64,000 nucleotides of DNA from Streptomyces sp. WM6386 (GCF_000972385.1 NZ_JXTE01000012.1:62001-126000); one strand, 5' to 3'; shown: positions 6,765 through 17,070, counted from the stretch's first letter. The notes: generated by a model not told the origin, from the sequence alone. A program made the numbers and translations.

Positions 6765-8846
6765 GTGGACGTCACCGCGGACCGTCTCGTGTCCCGGGCC
6801 GCGCACGCACTGAGCCGGGCGGCGGACGGGCTGATCCGTGATGTCGAGGAGTGTCTGCGCGGCGAGGTCCCCGAGTTGTGGGACGACCCCGAGGCCATGG
6901 CCTCGGCGAACATCGCCCACCATGTCGTCGGCGTACTGGACAGCCTGGAGCACGGAGTCGAGCCGAGCCGCATCGAACCGCCGGCCGCGGAGATCGAACG
7001 GGCCCGCCGGATCGCCCGGCACGGCATCCCCGTCAGCACGCTGTTGCGGGCCTTCCGCCTCGGACAGGGCGTCGTCCTGGACCGGCTGCTCCAGGAGCTG
7101 CCGCGGCTCACCGACGACGCCGAACTGATCAGCGCCGCGACCCGCGAACTGCTGGCGACGGCCACCGGCTATGTGGACCGCACGTCCGAGTACGGCGTCC
7201 TGGCCTACCAGGAGGAGCGGGAACACCGGCTGCGGGCACGGCTCTCCCTGGTCAACGAGGCGGGCCTGCGCATCGGGACCACGCTGGACATCACCCGCAC
7301 CACCCAGGAACTGGCCGACCTCGCCGTCGAGCACTTCGCCGACCGGGTGACCGTGGACCTGCTCGACTCGGCCCTGCACGGACACGACGTCCTGACGGCG
7401 GAGCCGCCCGTCCTGCGCCGGATCGCCCAGCGACCGCCCGCGCAGGAACCGCGGCTCCACAGCTACCCGGCCGGATCGCCACCGGCCCGGGCCCTGGCCA
7501 CCGGAGAGGCCTCCTGGAACCGTTCGACCCTGGTCGTGCCGCTGCGCGCCCGCGGCACGACCCTCGGCATCGCCCGGTTCGTCCGCGACCACACCGCAGA
7601 CCCCTACGACGACGAGGACCTGCTGCTCGCCCAGGAGATCGCCGCCCGGGCCGCGGTCGCCGTCGACAACGCCCGCCGCTACACCCACGCCCGCGCCACC
7701 GCCCTCACCCTCCAGCACAGCCTGCTCCAGCAACACATGCCGCAGCAGTCCGCCGTGGAGGTCGCCTGCCGTTATCTGCCCGCCGGCGACCGGGTCGGCG
7801 TGGGCGGCGACTGGTACGACGTCATCCCGCTGTCCGGCGCCCGGGTCGCCCTCGTGGTGGGCGACGTCGTCGGGCACGGCATCCACGCCGCCGCCACCAT
7901 GGGCCGGCTGCGCACCGCCGTACGCACCCTCGCCGACTTCGACCTGCCCCCCGACGAACTCCTCACGCACCTCGACGACATCGTCATCCGTCTGTCCGCC
8001 GAAGCCGCCGGAGACCCGGACGGTGAGCCCGCCGGCGACATCGGCGCGACCTGCCTCTACGCCGTCTACGACCCCGTCTCCCGGCGCTGCACCCTGGCCC
8101 GCGCGGGCCATGTGCTGCCCGTCCTGGTGACCCGCGACGGCACCGTCGAGCTCCTCGACCTGCCGCCGGGCCCGCCCCTGGGTCTGGGCGGCCTGCCCTT
8201 CGAGGCGGCGGAGGTCGACCTGGCCGAGGGCAGCCTCCTCGCCCTCTACACCGACGGACTGATCGAGGCCCGCGACCACGACGTCGAGGCGGGCCTCGAC
8301 CTGCTGCGCGGCGCCCTCGCCCGGGCCGGCCCCTCCCTGGAGGCCACCTGCGACACCGTCCTGGAGGCCCTGTTGCCGACTCGCCCGGACGACGACGTCG
8401 CCCTCCTCCTCGCCCGCACCCACGCCCTGGGCGTCCGTCAGGTCGCCACCTGGGATCTGGAGGCCGACCCCGCCGCCGTCGGCCGGGCCCGCGCGGACGT
8501 CGCCCGGCAACTACGGATCTGGGGCCTGGAGGAGCTCGACTTCACCACCGAACTGGTCGTCAGCGAACTGGTCACCAACGCCATCCGCTACGGCCGGCCC
8601 CCCATCCAGCTGCGTCTCATCCACGACCGGGGCCTGCTGTGCGAGGTCTCCGACGCCGGCGGCACCACCCCGCACCTGCGCCGGGCCCGCACCTTCGACG
8701 AGGGCGGCCGCGGACTGTTCCTGGTCGCCCAGCTCGCCGAGCACTGGGGCACCCGCCACGCCTCCCACGGAAAGACGGTCTGGGCCGAACTCAACGAGTC
8801 CGACGAGGCGCTCCAGACGTTGCTGAAGGTCACCGTGTCAGAATGA
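6765..8846 (+). CDS. Multidomain SpoIIE-family PP2C phosphatase with GAF and anti-sigma-type ATPase domains
   Basis: This 693-residue cytoplasmic signalling protein has four parts. Residues 1-150 are helical and resemble the RsbR-N/PucR-like sensor. A GAF domain covers about 165-305. A SpoIIE/RsbU PP2C phosphatase covers about 330-545 (GGDWYDVIPLSGARVALVVG, VVGHGIHAAATMGRLRTAVR, LARAGHVLPVL, LLALYTDGLIEARD). A C-terminal HATPase of the RsbW/SpoIIAB type covers about 560-690 (ELVVSELVTNAIRYG, GRGLFLVAQLAEHWGTR). It therefore combines an anti-anti-sigma phosphatase with an anti-sigma-like kinase in one chain, a design common in Streptomyces. GTG 6765 is the first start after the divergent promoter region. 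No sigma factor or STAS partner is nearby. Confidence 0.9.
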   Translation: MDVTADRLVSRAAHALSRAADGLIRDVEECLRGEVPELWDDPEAMASANIAHHVVGVLDSLEHGVEPSRIEPPAAEIERARRIARHGIPVSTLLRAFRLGQGVVLDRLLQELPRLTDDAELISAATRELLATATGYVDRTSEYGVLAYQEEREHRLRARLSLVNEAGLRIGTTLDITRTTQELADLAVEHFADRVTVDLLDSALHGHDVLTAEPPVLRRIAQRPPAQEPRLHSYPAGSPPARALATGEASWNRSTLVVPLRARGTTLGIARFVRDHTADPYDDEDLLLAQEIAARAAVAVDNARRYTHARATALTLQHSLLQQHMPQQSAVEVACRYLPAGDRVGVGGDWYDVIPLSGARVALVVGDVVGHGIHAAATMGRLRTAVRTLADFDLPPDELLTHLDDIVIRLSAEAAGDPDGEPAGDIGATCLYAVYDPVSRRCTLARAGHVLPVLVTRDGTVELLDLPPGPPLGLGGLPFEAAEVDLAEGSLLALYTDGLIEARDHDVEAGLDLLRGALARAGPSLEATCDTVLEALLPTRPDDDVALLLARTHALGVRQVATWDLEADPAAVGRARADVARQLRIWGLEELDFTTELVVSELVTNAIRYGRPPIQLRLIHDRGLLCEVSDAGGTTPHLRRARTFDEGGRGLFLVAQLAEHWGTRHASHGKTVWAELNESDEALQTLLKVTVSE

Positions 8847-8916
8847 ACGCCCGTTCGTTCCCCGTCGATGTGGGCAGCGCGACGGCGTGATCGGACGGCA
8901 CCAGGAAGGGCGTCGA

Positions 8917-9234
8917 TCAGTCGGGGGCCCGTACCTTGAGCACCTGATCGTCGACGTACAGGACCTCCAACTGGCGGTCCGCGCCGGGGACGCTGAGCGC
9001 GAGCCGATGCCCCTCCGGGTCCGCCGTCGCCCAGCGGCCGGTGCGCCGCCCGGGTGCGTCGGTGCGGCCGAGGGGGCGGTCGGTGAAGGTGCCGTCCGCG
9101 GCGAACTCCAGCCCCCGGCGGCCACGTGCGGGCGGCAGCGGATAGCCCGCCGGGCGGTACACCGTGACGCCGGGGGAGTCCTCCTCGTACGCATGCACCC
9201 ATGTTCCGATCAGTTCCGGCGGCGGACCGCTCAT
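8917..9234 (-). CDS. Small beta-rich protein of unknown function
   Basis: This 105-residue protein has no signal peptide. The pattern ELIGTWVHAYEED, LEFAADGTFTDRPLG, GRWATADPEGHRLALS, LEVLYVDDQVLKV resembles a small lipocalin-like or Atu4866-type beta-barrel in which a Trp-containing opening is followed by alternating strands. No function can be assigned. It is convergent with the phosphatase gene and divergent from the M43 protease, with a GGAGG ribosome binding site 6 bases before the ATG. Two inverted repeats lie in the shared upstream region. Confidence 0.65.
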   Translation of the reverse strand: MSGPPPELIGTWVHAYEEDSPGVTVYRPAGYPLPPARGRRGLEFAADGTFTDRPLGRTDAPGRRTGRWATADPEGHRLALSVPGADRQLEVLYVDDQVLKVRAPD

Positions 9235-9283
9235 GGCCGGGCACCTCCTGATCTGTGGCAGGTTGGACCGATACGGAAGGCAA

Positions 9284-9299
9284 CGCCGTACTTACGGCG
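9284..9299. promoter_or_regulatory. Short palindrome between divergent genes
   Basis: The perfect inverted repeat CGCCGTA-CT-TACGGCG (7-base arms) lies in the 180-base divergent region between the small beta-rich protein and the M43 protease. It is a candidate operator; no regulator can be named. Confidence 0.4.
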
Positions 9300-9315
9300 G
9301 AATTTGCGATTCTGC

Positions 9316-9346
9316 TTACCGTGTCCGTTCCGTCGCCCTACGGTAA
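9316..9346. promoter_or_regulatory. Spaced inverted repeat upstream of the M43 protease gene
   Basis: The arms TTACCGT and ACGGTAA are exact complements separated by 17 bases and end 68 bases before the protease start. The arrangement suits either a dimeric regulator contacting two turns of helix or a leader hairpin. Confidence 0.35.
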
Positions 9347-9414
9347 ACCTCAACGGGCCCGCTCCACCCTCACTTCCGCGCCGTTGCGGTGCGGCCATCT
9401 CCAGGCGGTGCAGC

Positions 9415-10371
9415 GTGCCCGAGAACGAGACCGACGAGACCACCCCCGCCCCCGCACACCGTGTCTGCGGCACGATGCCGGTGCACCGGCGGCTGCTGAC
9501 CGAGGACCCCTCGTACGCCATGGTGCGGGACGAGGTGGAGAACCGGGCCTTCGCCTTCGAGCAGGGTCTTCGGACGCCGGCCCGCGTCGGTGTGACCGTC
9601 ATCCCCGTCGTGGTGCACGTCATCCACCACACCTCCGAGCAGGACATCGGCGACGACCAGATCGCCGGCCAGATCGACGTCCTCAACCAGGACTACCGGA
9701 TGCTCAATGCGGACGTCGCGCAGGTGCCCGCCGTCTGGAAGGACCTCGCCGCCGACTGCCGCATCGGGTTCCGGCTCGCCGACCAGGACCCCGACGGGCG
9801 GCCCACCAGCGGTATCACCCGCACGCAGACCGCGACGGACACCTTCGGGATGGACGACGCGATCAAGTTCACGGCGGGCGGTGGCCAGGACGCCTGGCCC
9901 GCCGACCAGTACCTCAACTTCTGGGTGGCTCCGCGCCTCTTCGACCCCCAGGTCGGGGAGATCCTCGGCTACGCCCAGTTCCCGGGTGGCGCCGCCGCCA
10001 CCGACGGAGTCGTCATCACCCACAGTTTCGTCGGTACGACGGGCACCGCGTCGCCCCCGTTCAACCTCGGCCGCACCGCCACCCACGAGGTGGGTCACTG
10101 GCTCAACCTCTTCCACATCTGGGGCGACGACGGCCAGGGGTGCAGCGGCAGCGACTTCGTCGCCGACACCCCCAACGCGGGCGGCCCCAACTTCGGCAGG
10201 CCCACTTTCCCCCATGTGACGTGCAACAACGCCCCCGACGGGGACATGTTCGTCAACTACATGGACTACACCGACGACGTGGCCATGTTCATGTTCACCC
10301 AGGGGCAGGCGGCCCGCATGGACGCCACTCTGGAGGGCCCGCGCTCGTCGTTCCTCCGGGAGAACGCGTAG
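9415..10371 (+). CDS. M43-family zinc metalloprotease (pappalysin/cytophagalysin-like)
   Basis: This 318-residue protease has a zinc-binding motif HEVGHWLNLFH at residues 224-234, giving ligands His224, His228 and His234 and catalytic Glu225. The Met-turn is NYMDYTDD with Met283, the M43 arrangement. The N-terminus carries the conserved VCGTMPVHRRL segment of this Streptomyces subfamily, which supports the upstream GTG at 9415 over the ATG at 9475. No clear signal peptide is visible, although most family members act outside the cell, so export is uncertain. VTVIPVVVHVIHH opens the catalytic domain as usual. The gene is monocistronic and convergent with the LysR gene, whose stop abuts its own. 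Confidence 0.9.
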   Translation: MPENETDETTPAPAHRVCGTMPVHRRLLTEDPSYAMVRDEVENRAFAFEQGLRTPARVGVTVIPVVVHVIHHTSEQDIGDDQIAGQIDVLNQDYRMLNADVAQVPAVWKDLAADCRIGFRLADQDPDGRPTSGITRTQTATDTFGMDDAIKFTAGGGQDAWPADQYLNFWVAPRLFDPQVGEILGYAQFPGGAAATDGVVITHSFVGTTGTASPPFNLGRTATHEVGHWLNLFHIWGDDGQGCSGSDFVADTPNAGGPNFGRPTFPHVTCNNAPDGDMFVNYMDYTDDVAMFMFTQGQAARMDATLEGPRSSFLRENA

Positions 10372-11301
10372 TCACCAGTCCCGGGCGGCCCGCAGCAGAT
10401 GATCGCGGACCAATGCCACGTGCGGGTTGCGGGCGGCGCCCGGGCGTTGCACGAGGAAGCCGGTGTTGATGGGCGGGTCGTCCGGATCGTGGAGCAGGAC
10501 GAGCGCGCCCGAGGCCAGCTCGGCCGCGCACAGATAGCGGGGGAGCACCGAGAACCCCGCACCGCCCATGACCGCTCCTTTCACCGCGTTCAGGTCGGGC
10601 ATCGTGAGCGCGGGGTCACGCGCCAGACGCTTGCCGAAGACATGCCGCCAGTAGCGGCGCACGATGGGCAGGTCCTCGGCATACGCGACCAGGGGGACGC
10701 CGTGCAGCGCGGCCGCCCCCTCCGCCGCGACCCGGGCCGCAGAGCCGATCCGATCCGCCCGCTCGGGGGCGGCGACCAGCACGAACTCCTCGTCGTTGAG
10801 GGCCACCGAGGTCAGGGTGCGCCCACGCGGCCGGAAGGTGGCGATCACCAGGTCATGGCGGCCCGCGCGCAGATCCTCCAGGAGCGGCTCGGTCAGACCG
10901 GGGGTCACGCGCAGCCGTACGCCCGACTCCACCAGCGGCGCGATACCGGGCAGGACGGAGACGGTGAGGAACTCGGCCGGGCCGGCGAGGTGCACAGGCT
11001 CGGCCGGGGCGTCGTCCGCCCCCGTGACCGTGGCGAGCGAGTCCAGGGGGTCGACGATCCGGGCGGCGAGCTCGTCCGCGTAGGGCGCGGGCGCGACACC
11101 GCGGGCCAGCCGCTCGAACAGCTCGCGGCCCAATTGGCGCTCCAGAGCGCGGATCTGGGTGGTGACCGTGGGCTGGGACAGGCCGAGGAGCCGGGCTGCG
11201 GCGGTGAAGGAGCCGGTGCGGTACACGGTCAGGAACGTGCGGAGCAGATTCAGGTCCAACGGTGCCGCGACCGGGTGGTGATTGGATTCCCTATCTCTCA
11301 C
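10372..11301 (-). CDS. LysR-family transcriptional regulator
   Basis: This protein of about 309 residues has an N-terminal winged helix-turn-helix (LDLNLLRTFLTVYRTGSFTA, then LGLSQPTVTTQIRALERQLG) and a LysR substrate-binding domain from about residue 95. The annotated start is a GTG at 11301. A TTG at 11259 would begin directly at the conserved LDLNLLRTF and is a serious alternative. It is divergent from the DJ-1/PfpI gene with only about 50 bases between them. That gap holds a palindrome and a direct repeat, so the neighbour is the probable target and the gene probably autoregulates. The effector is unknown. Confidence 0.85.
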   Translation of the reverse strand: MRDRESNHHPVAAPLDLNLLRTFLTVYRTGSFTAAARLLGLSQPTVTTQIRALERQLGRELFERLARGVAPAPYADELAARIVDPLDSLATVTGADDAPAEPVHLAGPAEFLTVSVLPGIAPLVESGVRLRVTPGLTEPLLEDLRAGRHDLVIATFRPRGRTLTSVALNDEEFVLVAAPERADRIGSAARVAAEGAAALHGVPLVAYAEDLPIVRRYWRHVFGKRLARDPALTMPDLNAVKGAVMGGAGFSVLPRYLCAAELASGALVLLHDPDDPPINTGFLVQRPGAARNPHVALVRDHLLRAARDW

Positions 11302-11326
11302 ATACGTGAGCCTATTGGATTCCTAT
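11281..11326. promoter_or_regulatory. LysR/DJ-1 divergent control region with direct repeat and palindrome
   Basis: The 13-14-base element ATTGGATTCC(C)TAT occurs at 11281-11294 and again at 11314-11326. Between the copies is the palindrome CTCAC-ATAC-GTGAG (11297-11310). The cluster spans the annotated LysR start and is the natural binding region for that regulator. Part of it lies inside the annotated LysR coding sequence, which favours the downstream TTG start. Confidence 0.5.
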
Positions 11327-11351
11327 GGGTGGATCGACTTACCGTCAGAGC

Positions 11352-12047
11352 ATGGCAAAGATCCTCTTCGTAATCACCGGCGTCGACCACTGGACGCTGG
11401 CCGACGGCACTCAGCACCCCACCGGCTTCTGGGGCGAGGAGGCCGTCGCCCCCTACGAGGCCTTCAAGGCCGCCGGTCACGAGATCACCGTGGCCACCCC
11501 CGGTGGCGTCGTCCCCACCGTCGACAAGGGCAGCCTCGCCGCCGAGGTCAACGGCGGTCAGGAGAACGCCGACCGGATCGCGGGCGTCATCGCCGCGGCG
11601 ACCGAGATCCAGAACCCGATCCGCCTGGAGGACGTGCACCTGGACGACTACGCCGCCGTCTTCTACCCCGGCGGCCACGGCCCCATGGAGGACCTCGCGG
11701 TCAACACCGACTCCGGTGAACTGCTCACCAGCGCCCTGGAGTCCGGCAAGCCCCTCGGCGTCGTCTGCCACGCCCCGGCCGCGCTGCTCGCCGCGGTCAA
11801 GGCCGACGGAACCAACTCCTTCGCCGGGTACCGGATCGCCGCCTTCACCAACGACGAGGAGACCCAGGCCGGCTTCGCCGACAAGGCCAAGTGGCTCCTC
11901 CAGGACCGGCTGACCGAGGCCGGCGTCCAGGTCCAGGTGGGCGAGCCGTGGGTGCCGAAGGTCGTGGTCGACCGCAACCTGGTCACCGGTCAGAACCCGG
12001 CGTCCTCGGCCCCGCTGGCCGTGGAGCTCCTGAAGAAGCTGGGCTGA
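11352..12047 (+). CDS. DJ-1/PfpI-family protein (YhbO/Hsp31-like)
   Basis: This 231-residue cytoplasmic protein belongs to the type 1 glutamine amidotransferase-like fold. The nucleophile elbow is GVVCHAPAALL with Cys139. The loop AVFYPGGHGPMEDL carries the conserved glycine-histidine, and Glu is present in GFWGEEAVAPYEAF. The long insertion around DVHLDDY and the C-terminal VVVDRNLVTGQNPASS, with its dipeptide GQNP, match the class I glyoxalase-III/deglycase and chaperone group rather than PfpI proteases. Likely roles are detoxification of reactive carbonyls or protein repair under stress. It is divergent from the LysR gene. The ATG at 11352 begins at the conserved MAKILFVIT strand. Confidence 0.85.
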   Translation: MAKILFVITGVDHWTLADGTQHPTGFWGEEAVAPYEAFKAAGHEITVATPGGVVPTVDKGSLAAEVNGGQENADRIAGVIAAATEIQNPIRLEDVHLDDYAAVFYPGGHGPMEDLAVNTDSGELLTSALESGKPLGVVCHAPAALLAAVKADGTNSFAGYRIAAFTNDEETQAGFADKAKWLLQDRLTEAGVQVQVGEPWVPKVVVDRNLVTGQNPASSAPLAVELLKKLG

Positions 12048-12053
12048 GTCCAC

Positions 12054-12089
12054 CGGAGTGCCGGACCATCGCGATGGTCCGGCACTCCG
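12054..12089. terminator. Bidirectional hairpin terminator between convergent genes
   Basis: Two 17-base arms, 12054-12070 and 12073-12089, are exactly complementary around a 2-base GC loop. The hairpin begins 7 bases after the DJ-1 stop and ends 2 bases before the copA stop, so it serves both genes. It has no U-tract, as is usual in Streptomyces. Confidence 0.8.
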
Positions 12090-12090
12090 C

Positions 12091-14337
<2,247 letters not shown>

Positions 14338-14382
14338 CGATGCTCCTCGATACGGGGCGGGGGTATGTACGTCGCGCTGCTC

Positions 14383-14411
14383 TGTATACCCGTAGGGGGT
14401 ATCGATCGCAA
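14383..14411 (-). promoter_or_regulatory. copA promoter with CsoR-like operator
   Basis: On the minus strand TTGCGA (14411-14406) and TATACA (14388-14383) are separated by 17 bases. The palindromic ATACCCGTAGGGGGTAT (14386-14402) fills the spacer and overlaps the -10. This matches the GTATACC...GGGTAT type of operator bound by actinobacterial CsoR copper repressors. Confidence 0.75.
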
Positions 14412-14414
14412 GTC

Positions 14415-14442
14415 TTGACTTTATACCCCCCAGGGGTATGGT
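14415..14442 (+). promoter_or_regulatory. Promoter of the secreted copper-locus protein with a second CsoR-like operator
   Basis: TTGACT (14415-14420) and TATGGT (14437-14442) are separated by 16 bases. The palindrome ATACCCCCCAGGGGTAT (14423-14439) occupies the spacer. The layout mirrors the copA side, so one copper sensor can hold both promoters closed. Confidence 0.75.
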
Positions 14443-14499
14443 CGACAGTGTTCGAGGCCCCGTATCCGAGTCGGCGGCCGTGATCTCCAGGGGCTGGTC

Positions 14500-15387
14500 A
14501 TGCGTGCTGGACTCAAGATCTCCGCATTCGCCGCCGCGCTCGCCGCGACGTTCGGCACCGCGTACGGCGTGGGGCAGGGCATCGACCCCCTGGTGACGGA
14601 GAGGGCGCCGGAGTCCCATGGGAGTCACGAGGGGGCTCAGGCCGATGGTGCGGCGGAGTCACCCGCCGGCGGCCTCCAGGTCTCCGAGGGCGGTTATGCC
14701 CTCGACCTGGAGACCCCGAGCGTCACCGCCGGACGGCGGTCCGACCTGCGGTTCGTCATCCGGGACTCCGCGGGCCGCGCCGTCACGGCGTACGAGCGGG
14801 AGAACACCAAGGAACTCCACCTCATCATCGCCTCACGCGACCTCGGCACCTATCGGCATGTCCACCCCGCCCGCGCCGCCGACGGCACCTGGAGCATCCC
14901 CGTCGAACTGCCCCGCGCGGGCGACTACCGGGTCCTCGCCGACTTCACCCCGGCGAAGAAGGGCGTGGAGAACCTCGCCCTCGGTGCGGACCTCGCGGTC
15001 GCGGGCGCGTACGAGCCGCAGCGGCTCCCGGCGGCGACCGACACCGCGGACGTCGACGGCTACCAGGTCCGGCTGACCGGCGGCCTGACCCCGCGCACCG
15101 CGAGCGAACTGAAACTCACGGTCTTCCGTGCCGGCAGGCCCGTCACCGACCTTCAGCCCTACCTCGGCGCCTACGGCCACCTCGTCGCCCTGCGCTCCGG
15201 CGACCTGGCCTATCTGCACGTTCACCCCCATGGCCGGCCGGAGCCCGGTCCGGCTGTGTCCTTCGAGGCCACCGCGCCCAGCAGGGGCACGTACCGGCTG
15301 TTCCTCGACTTCAAGCACGACGGCCAGGTGCGCACGGCCGCGTTCACTGTGCGGGCCGGTGAACAGGCCGAGGCGCACGGCCACTGA
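14500..15387 (+). CDS. Secreted, His-rich protein of the copper locus
   Basis: This 295-residue protein has an N-terminal hydrophobic signal or anchor segment ([20 protein letters not shown]), then a His/Glu-rich spacer (SHGSHEG) and two beta-rich halves. Each half contains a matching metal-ligand-like motif: YRHVHPA near residue 126 and LHVHPHG near residue 244. The tail AEAHGH adds more histidines. It shares its copper-type operator region with copA, so a periplasmic or extracellular copper-binding or delivery role is likely. This is inferred from context and ligand clusters; I cannot name a characterised family. It has about the same length and design as proteins found beside copA in other streptomycetes. 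Confidence 0.75.
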   Translation: MRAGLKISAFAAALAATFGTAYGVGQGIDPLVTERAPESHGSHEGAQADGAAESPAGGLQVSEGGYALDLETPSVTAGRRSDLRFVIRDSAGRAVTAYERENTKELHLIIASRDLGTYRHVHPARAADGTWSIPVELPRAGDYRVLADFTPAKKGVENLALGADLAVAGAYEPQRLPAATDTADVDGYQVRLTGGLTPRTASELKLTVFRAGRPVTDLQPYLGAYGHLVALRSGDLAYLHVHPHGRPEPGPAVSFEATAPSRGTYRLFLDFKHDGQVRTAAFTVRAGEQAEAHGH

Positions 15388-15388
15388 C

Positions 15389-15904
15389 TCAGATCCGGCC
15401 CGGCCGCCGCTGCCGTCGCAGCAGCCCTCCAGACGAGGAAGGCGCCGGTGCAGGTGGCGGCCCGAAGGTTGGGGCCCGGCGCCCGGGTGAGGCGCCGGGC
15501 CGGCTGCGGTGCGATGAGGCCACGAAGGGGATCGGGCCGGCCGCGGCGGTGGCCACCGCGCAGGCGGCCGTGCCGAGGACGAGGATCAGCAGCCGGGTGC
15601 GCTGGACGGGGACCCCGAGCCCGGCGACACCGAGCGCGACACCGGCGGCACTGCCGGCCAGGGTGCGGGGGACGCGGACGTCCCAGATCACGGAGCTCGC
15701 CGTGGAGCCGTCGTCGTGGAACAGGGCGTTGACGACCGTGGACAGCGGCAGCGAGCGTGAGCCGATCGCCAGGCTGAGCATGGCTGCCGCGATCAGCAGA
15801 AGCCGGCCGCCGAACGCGGCGAACGTGCGGAGGGAGTTCCGGCGCCGACGCGCCGGCCGGTCCTGCCCGACAAGTGCCGCTGCCACGGCGTCAGTTGCCA
15901 CCAT
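15389..15904 (-). pseudogene. Decayed FecCD permease gene (internal deletion and frameshifts)
   Basis: The first 100 codons translate as a normal FecCD permease N-terminus, with LSLAIGSRSLPLSTVVNALF, DVRVPRTLAGSAAGVALGVA and a short GLGVPVQRT remnant. The sequence then jumps to a fragment of the family's C-terminal half, LLILVLGTAACAVATAAAGPIPFV. About 170 residues between these parts are missing. After GPIPFVA the frame becomes nonsense, but a different frame still shows TGAFLVWR, the usual C-terminal end of these permeases. The product cannot be functional. It lies 60 bases from the 3' end of cchA and may be the residue of another siderophore importer once next to the cluster. Confidence 0.8.
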
Positions 15905-15963
15905 GACCCTCCGCGCGGTGCGGCGAGGACCGGCCGACTGCCGTCGGTGAGGTCGACTGTCGC

Positions 15964-16911
15964 TCAGGGCTGGTTGGTCAGATAGCCGCCCATGGACGTG
16001 AAGTACTCCGCGGCGGGCAACTCCCGTCCGTCCTCGGTCCGTACCCGGGTGATGGCGAGCCCGTGGTTGCGGCCCGTCCGGGCGTCGGCTCCGGCGACGA
16101 TGACGACGCCGTCGCCCTCGCGGTAGAAGATGCGGCCGGGCGTGCCGCCGTACCGGCCCTCGGACACGACCGCGGCGAGGACCTCGAGCCGCTTTCCCCT
16201 GTGGTGGGTGAAGGCGCTGGGGTACGGCTCCGACTGGGCGCGGACCAGGCGCTCGAGGTCCTCGGCCGGCCAGGTCCAGTCGATGCGGCTGTCGTCGATG
16301 GAGCGCTTGTGGAAGAAGCTCGCCCGGGACCGGTCCTGCCGGGTGAACTCCGTCTGTCCGGAGGCGATGAGGTCGAGTGCGCCGATGGTGACCGGGGCGA
16401 TCAGGTCGACCGTCCGGTGGAAGAGGTCGGTGGCGGTGTCCGTCGGTCCCACCGGAACCGCCTCCTGGCGCACGATGTCGCCGGCGTCCAGTTCCTGGTT
16501 CATCAGGTGGGCGGTGACGCCGACTTCGGACTCGCCGTTGATCAGCGCCCAGATCAGCGGAGAGAACCCGGCGTACTCCGGCAGCAGTGAGTCGTGCACG
16601 TTGAGTGTGCCGTGGCGCGGGAGGCCGAAGATGCGCGGTGGGATCCAGGTGCGCCAGTTGTTGGCCACGATGATGTCCGGGTCGGCCTCCTTGAGACGCT
16701 CGAACAGCTCCTCGTCGTCGGGGCGGTTGCGCAGCAGCACCGGGACGCCGTGCTCCTCGGCCAGGTCGGCGACCGAGTCGCTCCAGATCTTCTCGTACGC
16801 GTGCTCGCTCTTGGGGTGCGTCACGACCAGCACCACGTCGTGCTCGGAATCCAGCAGGGCTCTCAGGGTCCGGTGCCCCCAGGTCTGATAGCCGAACATG
16901 ACGACCCGCAT
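15964..16911 (-). CDS. cchA: CchA: N5-hydroxyornithine formyltransferase (Fmt-like)
   Basis: This 315-residue protein is homologous to methionyl-tRNA formyltransferase. The N-terminal domain binds 10-formyl-tetrahydrofolate and shows NVHDSLLPEYAGFSPLIWAL and GVTAHLMNQELDAGDI, with the catalytic Asn/His/Asp set. In coelichelin synthesis this enzyme adds the formyl group to N5-hydroxyornithine to give N5-formyl-N5-hydroxyornithine. The start at 16911 has AGGAGGAAGC directly upstream; the longer open frame has no ribosome binding site. It is divergent from cchB across a 267-base region holding two iron boxes. Context and NRPS codes support the specific role over a tRNA formyltransferase. Confidence 0.93.
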   Translation of the reverse strand: MRVVMFGYQTWGHRTLRALLDSEHDVVLVVTHPKSEHAYEKIWSDSVADLAEEHGVPVLLRNRPDDEELFERLKEADPDIIVANNWRTWIPPRIFGLPRHGTLNVHDSLLPEYAGFSPLIWALINGESEVGVTAHLMNQELDAGDIVRQEAVPVGPTDTATDLFHRTVDLIAPVTIGALDLIASGQTEFTRQDRSRASFFHKRSIDDSRIDWTWPAEDLERLVRAQSEPYPSAFTHHRGKRLEVLAAVVSEGRYGGTPGRIFYREGDGVVIVAGADARTGRNHGLAITRVRTEDGRELPAAEYFTSMGGYLTNQP

Positions 16912-16948
16912 GCGCTTCCTCCTCGGAGCAGGGGACTGGCCGCGCCAG

Positions 16949-16967
16949 TAAAGCAAGCCTTACCTAA
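16949..16967. promoter_or_regulatory. Iron box upstream of cchA
   Basis: TAAAGCAAGCCTTACCTAA matches the 19-base IdeR/DmdR iron box (read on the minus strand: TTAGGTAAGGCTTGCTTTA). It lies 38 bases before the cchA start and predicts repression of cchA by iron-loaded DtxR-family repressor. Confidence 0.8.
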
Positions 16968-17051
16968 GCACGCAACGGCGCTCGTTGGGGCGCATGTTGA
17001 GGAGCGGTGCGCCCCTCGACGCCTGGTTTGCCTATCGACAGCTTCACGGGA

Positions 17052-17070
17052 TCAGCTTAGCCTTGCCTAA
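17052..17070. promoter_or_regulatory. Iron box upstream of cchB
   Basis: TCAGCTTAGCCTTGCCTAA retains the core AGNCT and the 3' half CCTAA of the iron box. It is about 108 bases before cchB and likely controls the cchB-E transcript. It is weaker than the other copies. Confidence 0.65.

Noticed and set aside
15964..16911. Housekeeping methionyl-tRNA formyltransferase
   Set aside because: The position at the head of the siderophore cluster, the iron box and the hydroxyornithine codes in CchH point to CchA. The usual def/fmt neighbours are absent.
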